From: Thiotrichales bacterium | GTDB taxonomy: Bacteria > Pseudomonadota > Gammaproteobacteria > Francisellales > CACEW01 | Length of the DNA: 29,102 bases | Reading direction: 5' to 3' | Assembly: GCA_947476405.1 (NCBI GenBank) | Contig: CANJQG010000022.1 | Span: 1-29,102, forward strand | Position numbers and translations under genes: made by a program | The notes under the pieces: generated by a model | The model's input: the letters and a program-made list of their open reading frames with translations, nothing else | The model's database searches: none | Told to the model about the DNA's origin: nothing | Shown: positions 1-7,799 of the stretch, piece by piece | Numbering within the stretch: position 1 is the stretch's first letter | How the letters are laid out: each line of letters starts with the position of its first letter

Positions 1-149
1 ATGGCTATACCAGTATATTGATGTGGGTTCCTGCAAAAAATGAAATTATTGTCGCTCAGGTGGCCAGCTGGCCGAATGGACATTATGAAGTGCTGTTTCC
101 CAATCAGCCATTGATTCAGAAGATTTTGGCTGAGTTCAGTGGGTCGTAA
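1..149 (+). CDS. 3' end of a truncated gene, possibly a serine beta-lactamase-like hydrolase
   Basis: Reading from base 3, an open frame of 48 codons runs to TAA at 147-149 and is cut by the window edge. The visible piece begins GYTSILMWVPAKNEI, a pattern like the C-terminal strand of beta-lactamase/DD-peptidase-type serine hydrolases, where a GYxS turn is followed by a hydrophobic strand. That resemblance is weak and no catalytic motif is in view. It points the same way as the next gene, whose start lies 38 nt further on, so it could share that transcript. Being coding is fairly sure; the family is a guess. Confidence 0.4.
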   Translation, partial: GYTSILMWVPAKNEIIVAQVASWPNGHYEVLFPNQPLIQKILAEFSGS

Positions 150-187
150 CGCCCTCATTGACTTGAATTGAAGAACGAGGTTTGCCG

Positions 188-1072
188 ATGAGCTTTGATG
201 AAAATCTATATGCGCTTTATCCAAATCAAGCAAAAGACTGGCTTGTGGCCTTACCCACTTTTTTAAAAAGCATCGAAACCAAATTATCGATTCGCATTGC
301 CGCACCCTTTTCAAATCTGACCTATCACTATGTCGCGCAAGCAACCTCAGCGGATGGGGAGATATTGATTTTTAAGTGTGGAATTCCTCACAAGGAAATG
401 CGTACTGAAATCGCAGCTTTGCAGCATTATGATGGCCAGGGCTGTGTAAAACTAATTACGAGTGATGCTGAACAAGGTTGGTTATTGATTGAAGCCTGCC
501 AACCTGGTGTGGTCTTGGCTACTTTGGAGGATGATGCAGTCGCCACTCACCATGCAGTTGAGGTGATGCAAAAACTCTGGAAGCCTATTGCAAAAGAAGA
601 GCCCTTTCCGACAATTCAAAACTGGCTTGAGGGTTTAAGTCGCATGCAGCACGATCCACGCGCAAAGGATCTGATCAGCAAGCGCTTGATGGATTACAGC
701 ATTGGCCTTTCAAAAGATTTATCTGCCTCAATGGGCGAGCTGATTTTGCTGCATGGGGATCTCCATCATGATAATATTCTATCAAGCAGTCGAGCACCTT
801 ATCTGGCCATTGATCCAAAAGGTCTGATTGGCGAACGTGAATATGAATGTGGTGCTTTGATCCGTAACCCCATTGCCAAAATCAGGGGCATGTCAGGGCT
901 GTCACGATTTTTAAAAAGACGGCTGGATCAAATGGCTGCTGAAACGGGGTTCGATCGCAAGCGCATTCAACAATGGTCAATGGTACAGGCTGTTTTAGCG
1001 GTCTATTGGCAGATTGAGGATGGCGGGATAAATGAGCAGGTATGGATTCAATGTGCGGAGGCGTTGGTATGA
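188..1072 (+). CDS. Aminoglycoside/hydroxyurea-type antibiotic kinase (APH(6) family)
   Basis: A 294-residue kinase-like phosphotransferase. The ATP-side lysine is probably K63 (IFKCG). The catalytic loop HGDLHHDN lies at 189-196 and the metal-binding IDPKG at 208-212, followed by an EREYECG stretch. This combination is typical of the family holding streptomycin 6-kinase and hydroxyurea kinase (APH_6_hur). Such cytoplasmic enzymes transfer the ATP gamma-phosphate to a drug hydroxyl; the substrate here is unknown. I start at ATG 188 rather than the in-frame TTG at 182, because the ribosome site AACGAGG (174-180) is 7 nt from 188 and nearly touches 182. The stop overlaps the next start by 4 nt (ATGA), so translation is probably coupled to the acetyltransferase that follows. 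Confidence 0.85.
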   Translation: MSFDENLYALYPNQAKDWLVALPTFLKSIETKLSIRIAAPFSNLTYHYVAQATSADGEILIFKCGIPHKEMRTEIAALQHYDGQGCVKLITSDAEQGWLLIEACQPGVVLATLEDDAVATHHAVEVMQKLWKPIAKEEPFPTIQNWLEGLSRMQHDPRAKDLISKRLMDYSIGLSKDLSASMGELILLHGDLHHDNILSSSRAPYLAIDPKGLIGEREYECGALIRNPIAKIRGMSGLSRFLKRRLDQMAAETGFDRKRIQQWSMVQAVLAVYWQIEDGGINEQVWIQCAEALV

Positions 1073-1590
1073 TCAATGTTATTAAATATGATATGACTGA
1101 GGAGGATGCTCGATTTTTTGCTGACTATTTCAAAAAATTAGGCTGGCACAAACCTCTGTCTCAGTTTGAGGCTTATATTGCCGAAGCAGAGCAGGGAATC
1201 CGCACTAATCTGGTTGCCATTTCGAATGAGTTGCCTGTCGGTTACCTAACAATTTTGTGGGAATCAGACCACCCCTATTTTCAGGAACGCCATATCCCAG
1301 AGGTCAAAGACTTAAATGTATTTCCTGCTGAAAGAGGAAAAGGTTTTGGCAAGGCATTGCTGCAGGCAGCCGAAAAATGTGTATTTGAACGCAGTAAAAC
1401 AGTGGGTTTAGGAGTGGGGCTGACATTCGATTATGGTGTGGCGCAAATGCTTTATGTCAAGCAGGGCTATATTCCCAACGGCGAGGGGGCAACGTCTTAT
1501 CATGCGCCGCTTGAACATGGGAAAGCTTGTCCAATCGACGATGACTTGGTGCTATGGATGGTTAAGGAGTTGGATGATGTTGCTAATTAA
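1069..1590 (+). CDS. GNAT family N-acetyltransferase
   Basis: A 173-residue single-domain GNAT protein. The acetyl-CoA pyrophosphate-binding motif is textbook (RGKGFG, residues 89-94, fitting RxxGxG) and follows a beta-4-like strand DLNVFP. The later QMLYVKQGYIPNG matches the C-terminal GNAT motif, where the tyrosine usually acts as general acid. The enzyme should acetylate an amine of an unidentified small molecule or protein. An in-frame ATG at 1042 would add nine residues inside the preceding gene. The ATG at 1069 sits in the ATGA overlap with the upstream kinase and begins at the normal GNAT N-terminus, so it is preferred. The next gene starts inside its last codons. Confidence 0.85.
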   Translation: MINVIKYDMTEEDARFFADYFKKLGWHKPLSQFEAYIAEAEQGIRTNLVAISNELPVGYLTILWESDHPYFQERHIPEVKDLNVFPAERGKGFGKALLQAAEKCVFERSKTVGLGVGLTFDYGVAQMLYVKQGYIPNGEGATSYHAPLEHGKACPIDDDLVLWMVKELDDVAN

Positions 1591-2002
1591 GTCGGCTAGT
1601 CAAGAACAAGCTGAGTGGATTGATAACCAGATTGTTGCCTTCAATAAGGGACATGTCCCCTTTGCCCAAGACCCTACGCCTATTTTCAAAAATTATGTCG
1701 TTGAAGATCAGGGCAAAGTAATTGCAGGAATCAATGCCTTTATCTATCACTGGAAGATCCTTTATATCGATGTTTTATTTGTCGCACAGGACTATCGTGG
1801 TCAGCATTTAGGTCAGCGACTATTGTCTCAGGTTGAAGAAGAAGCCAAGGCGATGGGTGTCACACTTTCTCATTTAGATACGTTTGATTTTCAGGCTAAA
1901 GATTTTTATTTGAAGCAGGGCTATGAAGTGTTTGGTGTGCTGGAAGATTGCCCTCCTGGTCATCAGCGATTTTATTTGAAAAAAGACTTGAGAGAAGCCT
2001 GA
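1577..2002 (+). CDS. GNAT family N-acetyltransferase (short, 141 aa)
   Basis: A 141-residue GNAT protein. The strand YIDVLFV (63-69) leads into YRGQHLGQRLL, the acetyl-CoA loop, with His at the position of the first glycine. The LDTFDFQAKDFYLKQGYEVFG stretch carries the C-terminal motif. ATG 1577 is chosen over 1574 because AAGGAG (1564-1569) is 7 nt from 1577. The start lies within the last codons of the previous acetyltransferase, and the stop TGA overlaps the next ATG by one base, so it sits inside a translationally coupled operon. A paralogue of the same subfamily lies on the minus strand at 16824-17264, sharing the YIDVL strand, the altered loop and the (L/V)DTFxFQAxxFYxKxGY block. Substrate unknown. 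Confidence 0.85.
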   Translation: MLLIKSASQEQAEWIDNQIVAFNKGHVPFAQDPTPIFKNYVVEDQGKVIAGINAFIYHWKILYIDVLFVAQDYRGQHLGQRLLSQVEEEAKAMGVTLSHLDTFDFQAKDFYLKQGYEVFGVLEDCPPGHQRFYLKKDLREA

Positions 2003-4434
2003 TGTTTGAAACCAAGCGGCTCATTTTAAGAGAGTGGCGAGATTCAGATATTCCCGCCTTCGCAGCAATGAATCAAGATCCGAAAGTAATGGAGTTTTTT
2101 CCAGCGACTTTAAGCCTCGATGAAACAAAAGGTCTGATTGAACGAATTCGGCAACATTTTAAAACGCATGGCTTTGGCTTATTTGCTGTGGAATTAAAAG
2201 CAACAGGCGAATTCATTGGCTTTGTAGGCTTAATGACGCCTACATTTGAGGCCAATTTTACGCCTTGTGTGGAGATTGGCTGGCGGATTGCCTCTGCCCA
2301 TTGGAAGCAGGGCTATGCCACGGAAGCCGCAAAAATGGTTTTGCAATTGGCTCTGGAGAAATATGGCTTAAAAGAGGTGGTTTCTTTTACAGCAGCAGTC
2401 AATCTGCCCTCTATTGCAGTGATGAAAAAAATTGGATTACAGCATAATCCGCAGGATGATTTTGATCATCCAAGACTGGATAAAGCGCACCCCTTATCGC
2501 GGCATGTTTTATATCGTTTGACCGCAAAAGAATTACAAGATCGTGATGCTATTATGATCGAGCCTTATAACCCCCAATGGCCGAAACTTGCAGCGACAGA
2601 GATCTCCAAACTCAAAACTCGCCTGGATTTCCCCTGGGTTGTTGGGATTCAGCATATTGGCAGTACGGCAATCCTTGATTTGCCTGCCAAACCCATTTTG
2701 GACTTGGCGGTTGGCGTAACAGATCTTGAATCAGCCAAAGCCCTGATTTCCATTCTGCGCGAGGAAGACTATATATTCTGGGACGATAATCCAGACAAAA
2801 GCAAACTGTTTTTTGTGAAGGGTATGCCGCCCTTTGGTGAGAAGCGCACCCATCATATTCATGTCATGCCGGTGACGCATCACGATTGGTTGCTGCGTCC
2901 GCTCTTTCGGGATTATTTGATTGCGCATCAAGAGGCCAAACAGGCTTATGCTGATTTGAAGCAAAATCTCGCATCGCAATATCAAAGCGATCGCGAGACC
3001 TACACGAATTCCAAAACTACCTTCATTCGCGACATTAATCTCAAGGCAGTCAAGCCACATCTAAATTTTAAGCCATTGGCGGAAACAGACTTCCCCCTAC
3101 TGCTGAAATGGCTGGAAGAGGCACATGTCAAAGCCTGGTGGGATCAGAATATTACTTGGACACCTGAGTTGGTCTCAAAAAAATATGCACTAAAAAGACC
3201 TGTGCACGCTTATATTGTTTTGATTGATGAGGTGCCCATTGGATATATTCAGTTTTATGATATCAATAATTTTGCTGATGCAGATAGGCCTCAATGCCCT
3301 CAGTCCGTTGCGGGATTAGATTATTATATTGGCGAGCCTGGCTTTTTGAAAAAAGGGTTTGCGCCGATTATTTTGCAGAAATTTCTGTCAGAAAAAGTGA
3401 AACCTTTATTTGCACATTGCTTGGTTGATCCTGATATCAAAAATACGGCAGCGATTCGTGCTTATGAAAAGGCTGGATTTAAAGCGATTGAAACACCATC
3501 AAAAAGCATCCGCTGGATGATCTGGGATCCAAGCCAGAAAAGTGAGATTAATGTTGCACTCGTGAGTCGACTGATCACAACACAATTCCCGCAATGGGAA
3601 AATCTTCCAATCAAACCAGTGGAGTTCAGTGGCTGGGATAATCGCACTTTCCACCTTGGTGATCGCATGACTGTGCGGCTTCCCAGTCAGGCCGCCTACG
3701 CAGCGCAAGTGAAAAATGAACAATTATGGTTGCCAAAACTAGCGCCTTTTTTGCCTGTGCCCATTCCTACTCCTTTGGCAATGGGCCATCCTGCTGAAGA
3801 TTATCCCTGGCCATGGTCAGTGTACCAATGGCTTGAAGGGCAAACAGCCTCGTTGCAACGCATTAATGACCTTGGGCGGTTTGCAGGGCAGTTGGCAGAA
3901 TTTTTGGTTGCCTTTCAAAAAATTGATACGACAGGCGGCCCTGTGGCAGGGGCCCAAAACTTTTATCGCGGTGGCCCGCTTTCAACCTATGATGCTCAAG
4001 CCAGAGAAGCCATCGCAATTCTAACTGATGAGCTAGATGTTAAAACCGTGAATGCAATCTGGGAGCAGGCGCTTTCTTCCATTTGGGATAAGCCACCTGT
4101 TTGGGTGCATGGTGATATTGCTGTGGGGAATCTCTTGGTTGATCAGGGGCGACTTTGTGCAGTGATTGATTTCGGTCAGTTGGCAATTGGGGATCCTGCC
4201 TGTGACTTGGCAGTTGCCTGGACACTATTTGATGATGCAAGCCGGGCAGTATTTCACACTGCGTTGGGGCTTGATGCTGCAACCTGGGCGCGGGCGCGTG
4301 GGTGGGTTTTATGGAAGGCTTTGATTGTATTGGCAGGATTGTCAGGTACTAATCCAGCAGGGATGAAAGAAGCGAAGCGTGTACTAAATGTATTGCTTGA
4401 TGATTATCAACGTGAAGATGGAGAGACAGCATGA
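2002..4434 (+). CDS. Four-domain fusion: GNAT - GrpB - GNAT/AAC(6')-like - aminoglycoside phosphotransferase
   Basis: An uninterrupted 810-residue frame contains four enzyme-like units. Residues 1-175 are a RimJ/RimL-type GNAT (TKRLILREW at the start, WKQGYATEAAK loop at 101-111, NLPSIAVMKKIG at 134-145). Residues 184-350 are a GrpB/UPF0157 nucleotidyltransferase-fold domain (IGSTA at 219-223, KRTHHIHV at 281-288). Residues 355-510 are a second GNAT resembling AAC(6') enzymes (KAWWDQ, LDYYIGEPGFLKKGFAP, NTAAIRAYEKAGF). Residues 514-808 are a phosphotransferase (FSGWDNRTF, HGDIAVGN at 703-710, IDFGQL at 722-727). Each unit has about the usual length of its family and intact core motifs, so this looks functional. 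I start at ATG 2002, where it overlaps the upstream stop by one base; the longer frame from 1948 lies inside that gene. The stop overlaps the next ATG by 4 nt. Substrates are unknown; drug or nucleotide-like toxin modification is inferred. Confidence 0.9.
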   Translation: MFETKRLILREWRDSDIPAFAAMNQDPKVMEFFPATLSLDETKGLIERIRQHFKTHGFGLFAVELKATGEFIGFVGLMTPTFEANFTPCVEIGWRIASAHWKQGYATEAAKMVLQLALEKYGLKEVVSFTAAVNLPSIAVMKKIGLQHNPQDDFDHPRLDKAHPLSRHVLYRLTAKELQDRDAIMIEPYNPQWPKLAATEISKLKTRLDFPWVVGIQHIGSTAILDLPAKPILDLAVGVTDLESAKALISILREEDYIFWDDNPDKSKLFFVKGMPPFGEKRTHHIHVMPVTHHDWLLRPLFRDYLIAHQEAKQAYADLKQNLASQYQSDRETYTNSKTTFIRDINLKAVKPHLNFKPLAETDFPLLLKWLEEAHVKAWWDQNITWTPELVSKKYALKRPVHAYIVLIDEVPIGYIQFYDINNFADADRPQCPQSVAGLDYYIGEPGFLKKGFAPIILQKFLSEKVKPLFAHCLVDPDIKNTAAIRAYEKAGFKAIETPSKSIRWMIWDPSQKSEINVALVSRLITTQFPQWENLPIKPVEFSGWDNRTFHLGDRMTVRLPSQAAYAAQVKNEQLWLPKLAPFLPVPIPTPLAMGHPAEDYPWPWSVYQWLEGQTASLQRINDLGRFAGQLAEFLVAFQKIDTTGGPVAGAQNFYRGGPLSTYDAQAREAIAILTDELDVKTVNAIWEQALSSIWDKPPVWVHGDIAVGNLLVDQGRLCAVIDFGQLAIGDPACDLAVAWTLFDDASRAVFHTALGLDAATWARARGWVLWKALIVLAGLSGTNPAGMKEAKRVLNVLLDDYQREDGETA

Positions 4435-5339
4435 CCTATATTATTCCCCAGCCAGTAAAAAAAGGCGACACGATTGGTCTGATTACACCATCCAGTCCGC
4501 TGATGCTAGGCCGTTTAGAAGCAGGCATTGCCTATCTAGAGCAGAATGGTTTTAAGGTCAAAGTAGGTCGTCATAATCGAGACACCTTACGATTTTTAGC
4601 GGGCCGAGATGAAGATCGAGCACAGGATGTCATGGATTTTTTCAAAGACCCTGAAGTCAAAGCGATGATTGCAACGGGTGGTGGATATGGTTCACAGCGT
4701 ATTTTGCCGTATCTGGATTATGATCTGATTCGTGCCAATCCCAAAATGGTGATTGGCTTAAGCGATACAACGGCTTTGCATATGGGTTTGCTCAGTGCTG
4801 GATTAGCTTGTTTCACTGGATTTACGATGGGGGATGTCGCGGAGGGTGATATTTTGCCTTTGCATGAAAATACGCTACTATCCTGTTTGATGGGTGAGGC
4901 CTATGAAATCAGTGCGGGCAGTGCCTTGTATCCCGGCAAAGTCACAGCGCCGCTGGTGGGTGGAAATTTAGACTTGGTTGCCACTTTGATTGGCACACCT
5001 TATCAGCCCAATTTTAAAGGCGCGATTTTGCTTTTGGAGGAGGTGCGTACAGAGCCTTATAAAATTGACTGTTGTTTGTCACAGCTTCATTTGGCTGGGA
5101 TATTGCAACAAGCCGTTGGAATGGTATTTGGGAAGTTTGAACAGTGTCAGGCAGAGTACCATCCTGATCGGGATGGCACAGTGGATGATATTTTGGAAGA
5201 ATGGTCTGCGCGCTTGAAGATTCCTTGCTTGAAAGACTTTCCCTATGGTCACAGTGCGACACGTTCTGTTTTACCATTGGGTAAAAATGTGACATTGGAT
5301 GTGAATCAATCCAGAATAACGATAGAGGGTGGAAAATGA
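4431..5339 (+). CDS. S66 family LD-carboxypeptidase / microcin C immunity (MccF)-like peptidase
   Basis: A 302-residue serine peptidase of family S66. The N-terminal KKGDTIGLITPSSP is characteristic, GGGYGSQRILPYLDYDLI precedes the nucleophile in GLSDTTAL (Ser111), and the other triad members are probably Glu203 or Glu204 (LLLEEV) and His274 (YGHSATR). Length is normal for the family. The family includes LdcA, which trims muropeptides during peptidoglycan recycling in the cytoplasm, and MccF, which cleaves microcin C and its processed form. The sequence alone does not decide between them. Its place in an operon of acetyl-, phospho- and methyl-transferases makes detoxification at least as likely as cell-wall recycling. 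It overlaps both neighbours by 4 nt (ATGA), starting at 4431 and ending over the methyltransferase start. Confidence 0.88.
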   Translation: MTYIIPQPVKKGDTIGLITPSSPLMLGRLEAGIAYLEQNGFKVKVGRHNRDTLRFLAGRDEDRAQDVMDFFKDPEVKAMIATGGGYGSQRILPYLDYDLIRANPKMVIGLSDTTALHMGLLSAGLACFTGFTMGDVAEGDILPLHENTLLSCLMGEAYEISAGSALYPGKVTAPLVGGNLDLVATLIGTPYQPNFKGAILLLEEVRTEPYKIDCCLSQLHLAGILQQAVGMVFGKFEQCQAEYHPDRDGTVDDILEEWSARLKIPCLKDFPYGHSATRSVLPLGKNVTLDVNQSRITIEGGK

Positions 5340-5926
5340 CAGAAAATCAAGGCAAAAGATATGACCTCATTGCACAAGGCTTTGCCGATATGCGTGATCA
5401 GTTCAGCACTGAGCAAAAATATATCGATCAGTTGATCAGTTATTTGCAGCCCGGCGCATCTATCCTCGATGTAGGCTGTGGCTCAGGTTATCCCATTGCG
5501 GCGTATTTGCTTGAAAAAGGCTTTGACGTGACGGGGGTAGACGGGTCCAAGGAATTGCTCAAAATAGCTCAGAGTAGGCATCCCAAATTAAAATGCCTTT
5601 TTGGTGATATTCGCACCGTCGAGATCGCTGAAAAATATGATGCCGTATTGGAATGGTGGTGTTTGTTTCATGTGCCAAAAGAAGACCATGAGGCGATGAT
5701 CGCGCGTTTTGCCTCTTGGCTGAAGCCTGGCGGGTATTTGGAATTTACAACAGGGAATGCCGATCATGAGGAAAGCAGTGCTGGCATGTTGGATCAAGAA
5801 TTGCATTTTTACAGTCTCGCACCTGAGTGGTATGAATTGTTTTTAAAGCAAAACGGTTTTAAGTTGTTGTTGAAAGAGCAGCATCAAGAGCAGAATTTAG
5901 TGTGGATTGCGCAACTTGAAGGCTAA
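5336..5926 (+). CDS. Class I SAM-dependent methyltransferase
   Basis: A 196-residue methyltransferase of the small Rossmann type. Motif I, ILDVGCGSGYP, lies at 43-53 and binds S-adenosylmethionine. An acidic residue at the end of strand 2 (VTGVDGSKELL) and the FGDIRTVE loop match motifs II and III, and FASWLKPGGYLEF is the usual post-motif strand. The acceptor cannot be read from sequence. The family resembles UbiE/TrmN-like small-molecule methyltransferases. Start at ATG 5336 overlaps the S66 peptidase stop by 4 nt, making this the last gene of the overlap-coupled series. A 63-nt gap separates it from the next gene. Confidence 0.88.
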   Translation: MTENQGKRYDLIAQGFADMRDQFSTEQKYIDQLISYLQPGASILDVGCGSGYPIAAYLLEKGFDVTGVDGSKELLKIAQSRHPKLKCLFGDIRTVEIAEKYDAVLEWWCLFHVPKEDHEAMIARFASWLKPGGYLEFTTGNADHEESSAGMLDQELHFYSLAPEWYELFLKQNGFKLLLKEQHQEQNLVWIAQLEG

Positions 5927-5989
5927 TTTAGTGAACACTGCAGTAGTAAATGGGGGCAATGTGAAAAAAAGAGATGATGGAGGCCAGTT

Positions 5990-6511
5990 ATGAAAAGACA
6001 GATTGTGCTTATCACTGGCGCCTCAGGCAGTGGCAAAACGACGGTGCTCAAAACCTTGGAAAGGATGCTTCCAGCCGAGCAAATTGCCACATATTATTTT
6101 GATAGTTTGGGTGTGCCGAGTCTGGAGGAAATGATCGCGGAATATGGCTCACCAGAACAATGGCAAAAAGCCATAACTGAAATATGGATTGAAAAACTGG
6201 CGCTAATCAATGAGCCAAAACTGCTGATTTTGGAGGGTTCATTTAATCCAGAGTTTGCCGTCAATGCTTTGCAGAACTTGGGCTTAACAGATTATCACTT
6301 ATTTTGTTTGCATGCCGAGCGTGATGTACGTGAGCATCGCCTTATTCATGATCGGCAGCAACCTGAGTTAGCGAACCAAGACATGGAAAATTTTGCGCAA
6401 TTTTTAAGGCGAAAAACTTTGGAGCTGGGTGGTCATATCATAAAGTCACCTGCAATAGACTCTGGTTTCAGTGCGCAGCAGATTTTGAATATTGTGTGGG
6501 CAGAAAATTAG
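5990..6511 (+). CDS. P-loop ATPase/kinase (AAA family)
   Basis: A 173-residue P-loop protein. Walker A is GASGSGKTT (10-18) and a hydrophobic strand ending in LLILEGSF (about 77-84) fits Walker B with Glu. Size and layout resemble small nucleoside/gluconate-type kinases or the unassigned AAA_33-like kinases. The DVREHRLIHDRQQPE stretch is rich in Arg and could form the lid. It starts at ATG 5990 with TGGAGG at 5978-5983, 6 nt away. The 63-nt upstream gap lacks a clear promoter, so it may still be read through from the upstream operon. It faces the Nudix gene tail to tail, 28 nt apart, with no obvious hairpin between them. Substrate unknown. Confidence 0.78.
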   Translation: MKRQIVLITGASGSGKTTVLKTLERMLPAEQIATYYFDSLGVPSLEEMIAEYGSPEQWQKAITEIWIEKLALINEPKLLILEGSFNPEFAVNALQNLGLTDYHLFCLHAERDVREHRLIHDRQQPELANQDMENFAQFLRRKTLELGGHIIKSPAIDSGFSAQQILNIVWAEN

Positions 6512-6539
6512 GAAATTTCAAGGCTGCTGTGGGGTAAGT

Positions 6540-6962
6540 CTAGAGCGAGTATAGGTGCGTTGGAGGTTTCCAGGCTCTCGCATTCATTAAGCTTTCAATA
6601 GGCTTAAATAGAGGGCTAGGCAATTGATCCCAATCAAACCAATGCCAAGATTCGCATTTGTCAGGTTCCATCACCTTTGGTGTGCCCTCAAAGCAGCGGG
6701 CAATGACAAAATGAGTGAGATAAACTTTGCCACTTTCCTCAAAAATATCGCGTGTGGACGGGCCCAATTCTATCTCAGACAGCTTGAGCCCTGTTTCCTC
6801 TTCAGCTTCGCGGCGTGCACACTCCAAGATGGTTTCCTCTTTTTCTAAATGCCCGCCAGGAAATGACCAGGTTCCGTGGCCATGTTTACTGAGGCGTTTA
6901 CCCAAAAGGACTTTGCCTTCGTCGTTGATAATAATGACGCCTACACCGATTTGTTCTTCCAT
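6540..6962 (-). CDS. Nudix hydrolase
   Basis: A 140-residue Nudix hydrolase with a perfect Nudix box from Gly37 to Gly58: GX5EX7REUXEEXGU with Glu43, Arg51-Glu52, Glu55-Glu56. These glutamates bind the Mg ions that drive hydrolysis of a nucleoside diphosphate linked to another group. The lead-in GTWSFPGGHLEKEE resembles the NUDT15/MutT-like clean-up enzymes that hydrolyse (oxidised) nucleoside triphosphates. That substrate is a family-based guess. It begins at 6962 and is divergent from the deformylase gene; the 96-nt space between them must hold both promoters. It converges with the P-loop kinase gene. Confidence 0.9.
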   Translation of the reverse strand: MEEQIGVGVIIINDEGKVLLGKRLSKHGHGTWSFPGGHLEKEETILECARREAEEETGLKLSEIELGPSTRDIFEESGKVYLTHFVIARCFEGTPKVMEPDKCESWHWFDWDQLPSPLFKPIESLMNARAWKPPTHLYSL

Positions 6963-7001
6963 GTGATTCTTTTTTTGTGCGATGGTGAATTATACAATTA
7001 C

Positions 7002-7030
7002 TTGTTGAGTGTTATCCAATTTGCTAAGAT
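7002..7030 (+). promoter_or_regulatory. Sigma-70-type promoter for the deformylase-nitrilase pair
   Basis: A -35 TTGTTG (7002-7007) and -10 TAAGAT (7025-7030) are separated by exactly 17 nt in the Nudix/deformylase divergent gap. A transcript from here would begin near 7037. That is past the in-frame ATG at 7029 and leaves the GTG at 7059 as the usable start. Read from sequence only. Confidence 0.55.
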
Positions 7031-7058
7031 GCCTTTTTATCAATATGGGAGAATCAAA

Positions 7059-7799
7059 GTGCCTGTTCAAAAAATTGTCTCAAAATCAGAGAAAAGCCTA
7101 AAGCCCACCCAGCCAGTGGTGAATGTTTTTGATGAAAAAATACAGTTTGCCATTCAGGATTTATTGGATACGATGGCGGCAGAACAGGCACGCCTCGATG
7201 TGCTGTATCCTGGCCAAGGCAAAGGAATTGGTTTGGCATCGAATCAAATTGATTACCCTGCGGAGCGTTATGGAGCGGATTTCCAAATTCCCAGTATTTA
7301 TGTGCTTTCTATTCGTGCCCCTCGGCTTGAGGTTCCTGTTCCACCCTCTGTTTTTATTAATGCAGAGATCACACCACTGTCTGGCAAAATTGAGCAACCT
7401 GAGGGCTGTCTTTCCGTGATGGGATTTACCGGTTGGAATGTATCCCGTTATGAGACAATCAAAATCAATGCCCTGAATGAAAAAGGTGAGCCAGTCGAAG
7501 CGACTGTTTCTGGACTTATTGCGCAAGCCCATCAGCATGAAGGGGATCATCTGATTGGTGATGAATATCTCAGTCGTATGTCTTTTTCAGTGGGAGAGTT
7601 GCGGGCTATTTTAGATTGGCTTGTGAGTGTGCAGAAATCTGGCGTTGCTGCGGTATCGCCTTGGCTTGTTGAGGCAAAATTACAATGCACCGCTGAGCCT
7701 GATCTTTCTGCAATGACCGTTTGGGCAGATCATGCATTGCAGAAGGCCTGTTTGGCGGAGTCTGCTGAGGCTGTTTCGCATGCATTTAGCTCCAAATGA
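7059..7799 (+). CDS. def: Peptide deformylase-like protein with C-terminal extension
   Basis: All three deformylase motifs are intact: GIGLASNQ (56-63), EGCLS (115-119, metal ligand Cys117) and QHEGDH (159-164, metal ligands His160 and His164, catalytic Glu161). The enzyme removes the formyl group from N-terminal methionine of new proteins. I start at GTG 7059 because GGGAG (7047-7051) is 7 nt upstream and the likely promoter excludes earlier starts; the frame is open further upstream. From there the protein has 246 residues against about 165-190 for usual deformylases. The extra is mainly a helical C-terminal tail from about 185 to 246. The stop overlaps the nitrilase-type gene by 4 nt. It could be a second, non-housekeeping deformylase acting on a special substrate; that is inference. 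Confidence 0.85.
   Translation: MPVQKIVSKSEKSLKPTQPVVNVFDEKIQFAIQDLLDTMAAEQARLDVLYPGQGKGIGLASNQIDYPAERYGADFQIPSIYVLSIRAPRLEVPVPPSVFINAEITPLSGKIEQPEGCLSVMGFTGWNVSRYETIKINALNEKGEPVEATVSGLIAQAHQHEGDHLIGDEYLSRMSFSVGELRAILDWLVSVQKSGVAAVSPWLVEAKLQCTAEPDLSAMTVWADHALQKACLAESAEAVSHAFSSK

Noticed and set aside
2554..4434. Separate gene starting at an internal ATG (2554) for the GrpB part of the fusion
   Set aside because: No ribosome site is seen before it and the frame from the first GNAT domain is unbroken, so a fusion is the simpler reading.
6876..7058. N-terminal extension of the deformylase frame up to 6876
   Set aside because: The extension overlaps the Nudix gene on the other strand and the likely promoter (7002-7030), and lacks a ribosome site. 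GTG 7059 has a good one.
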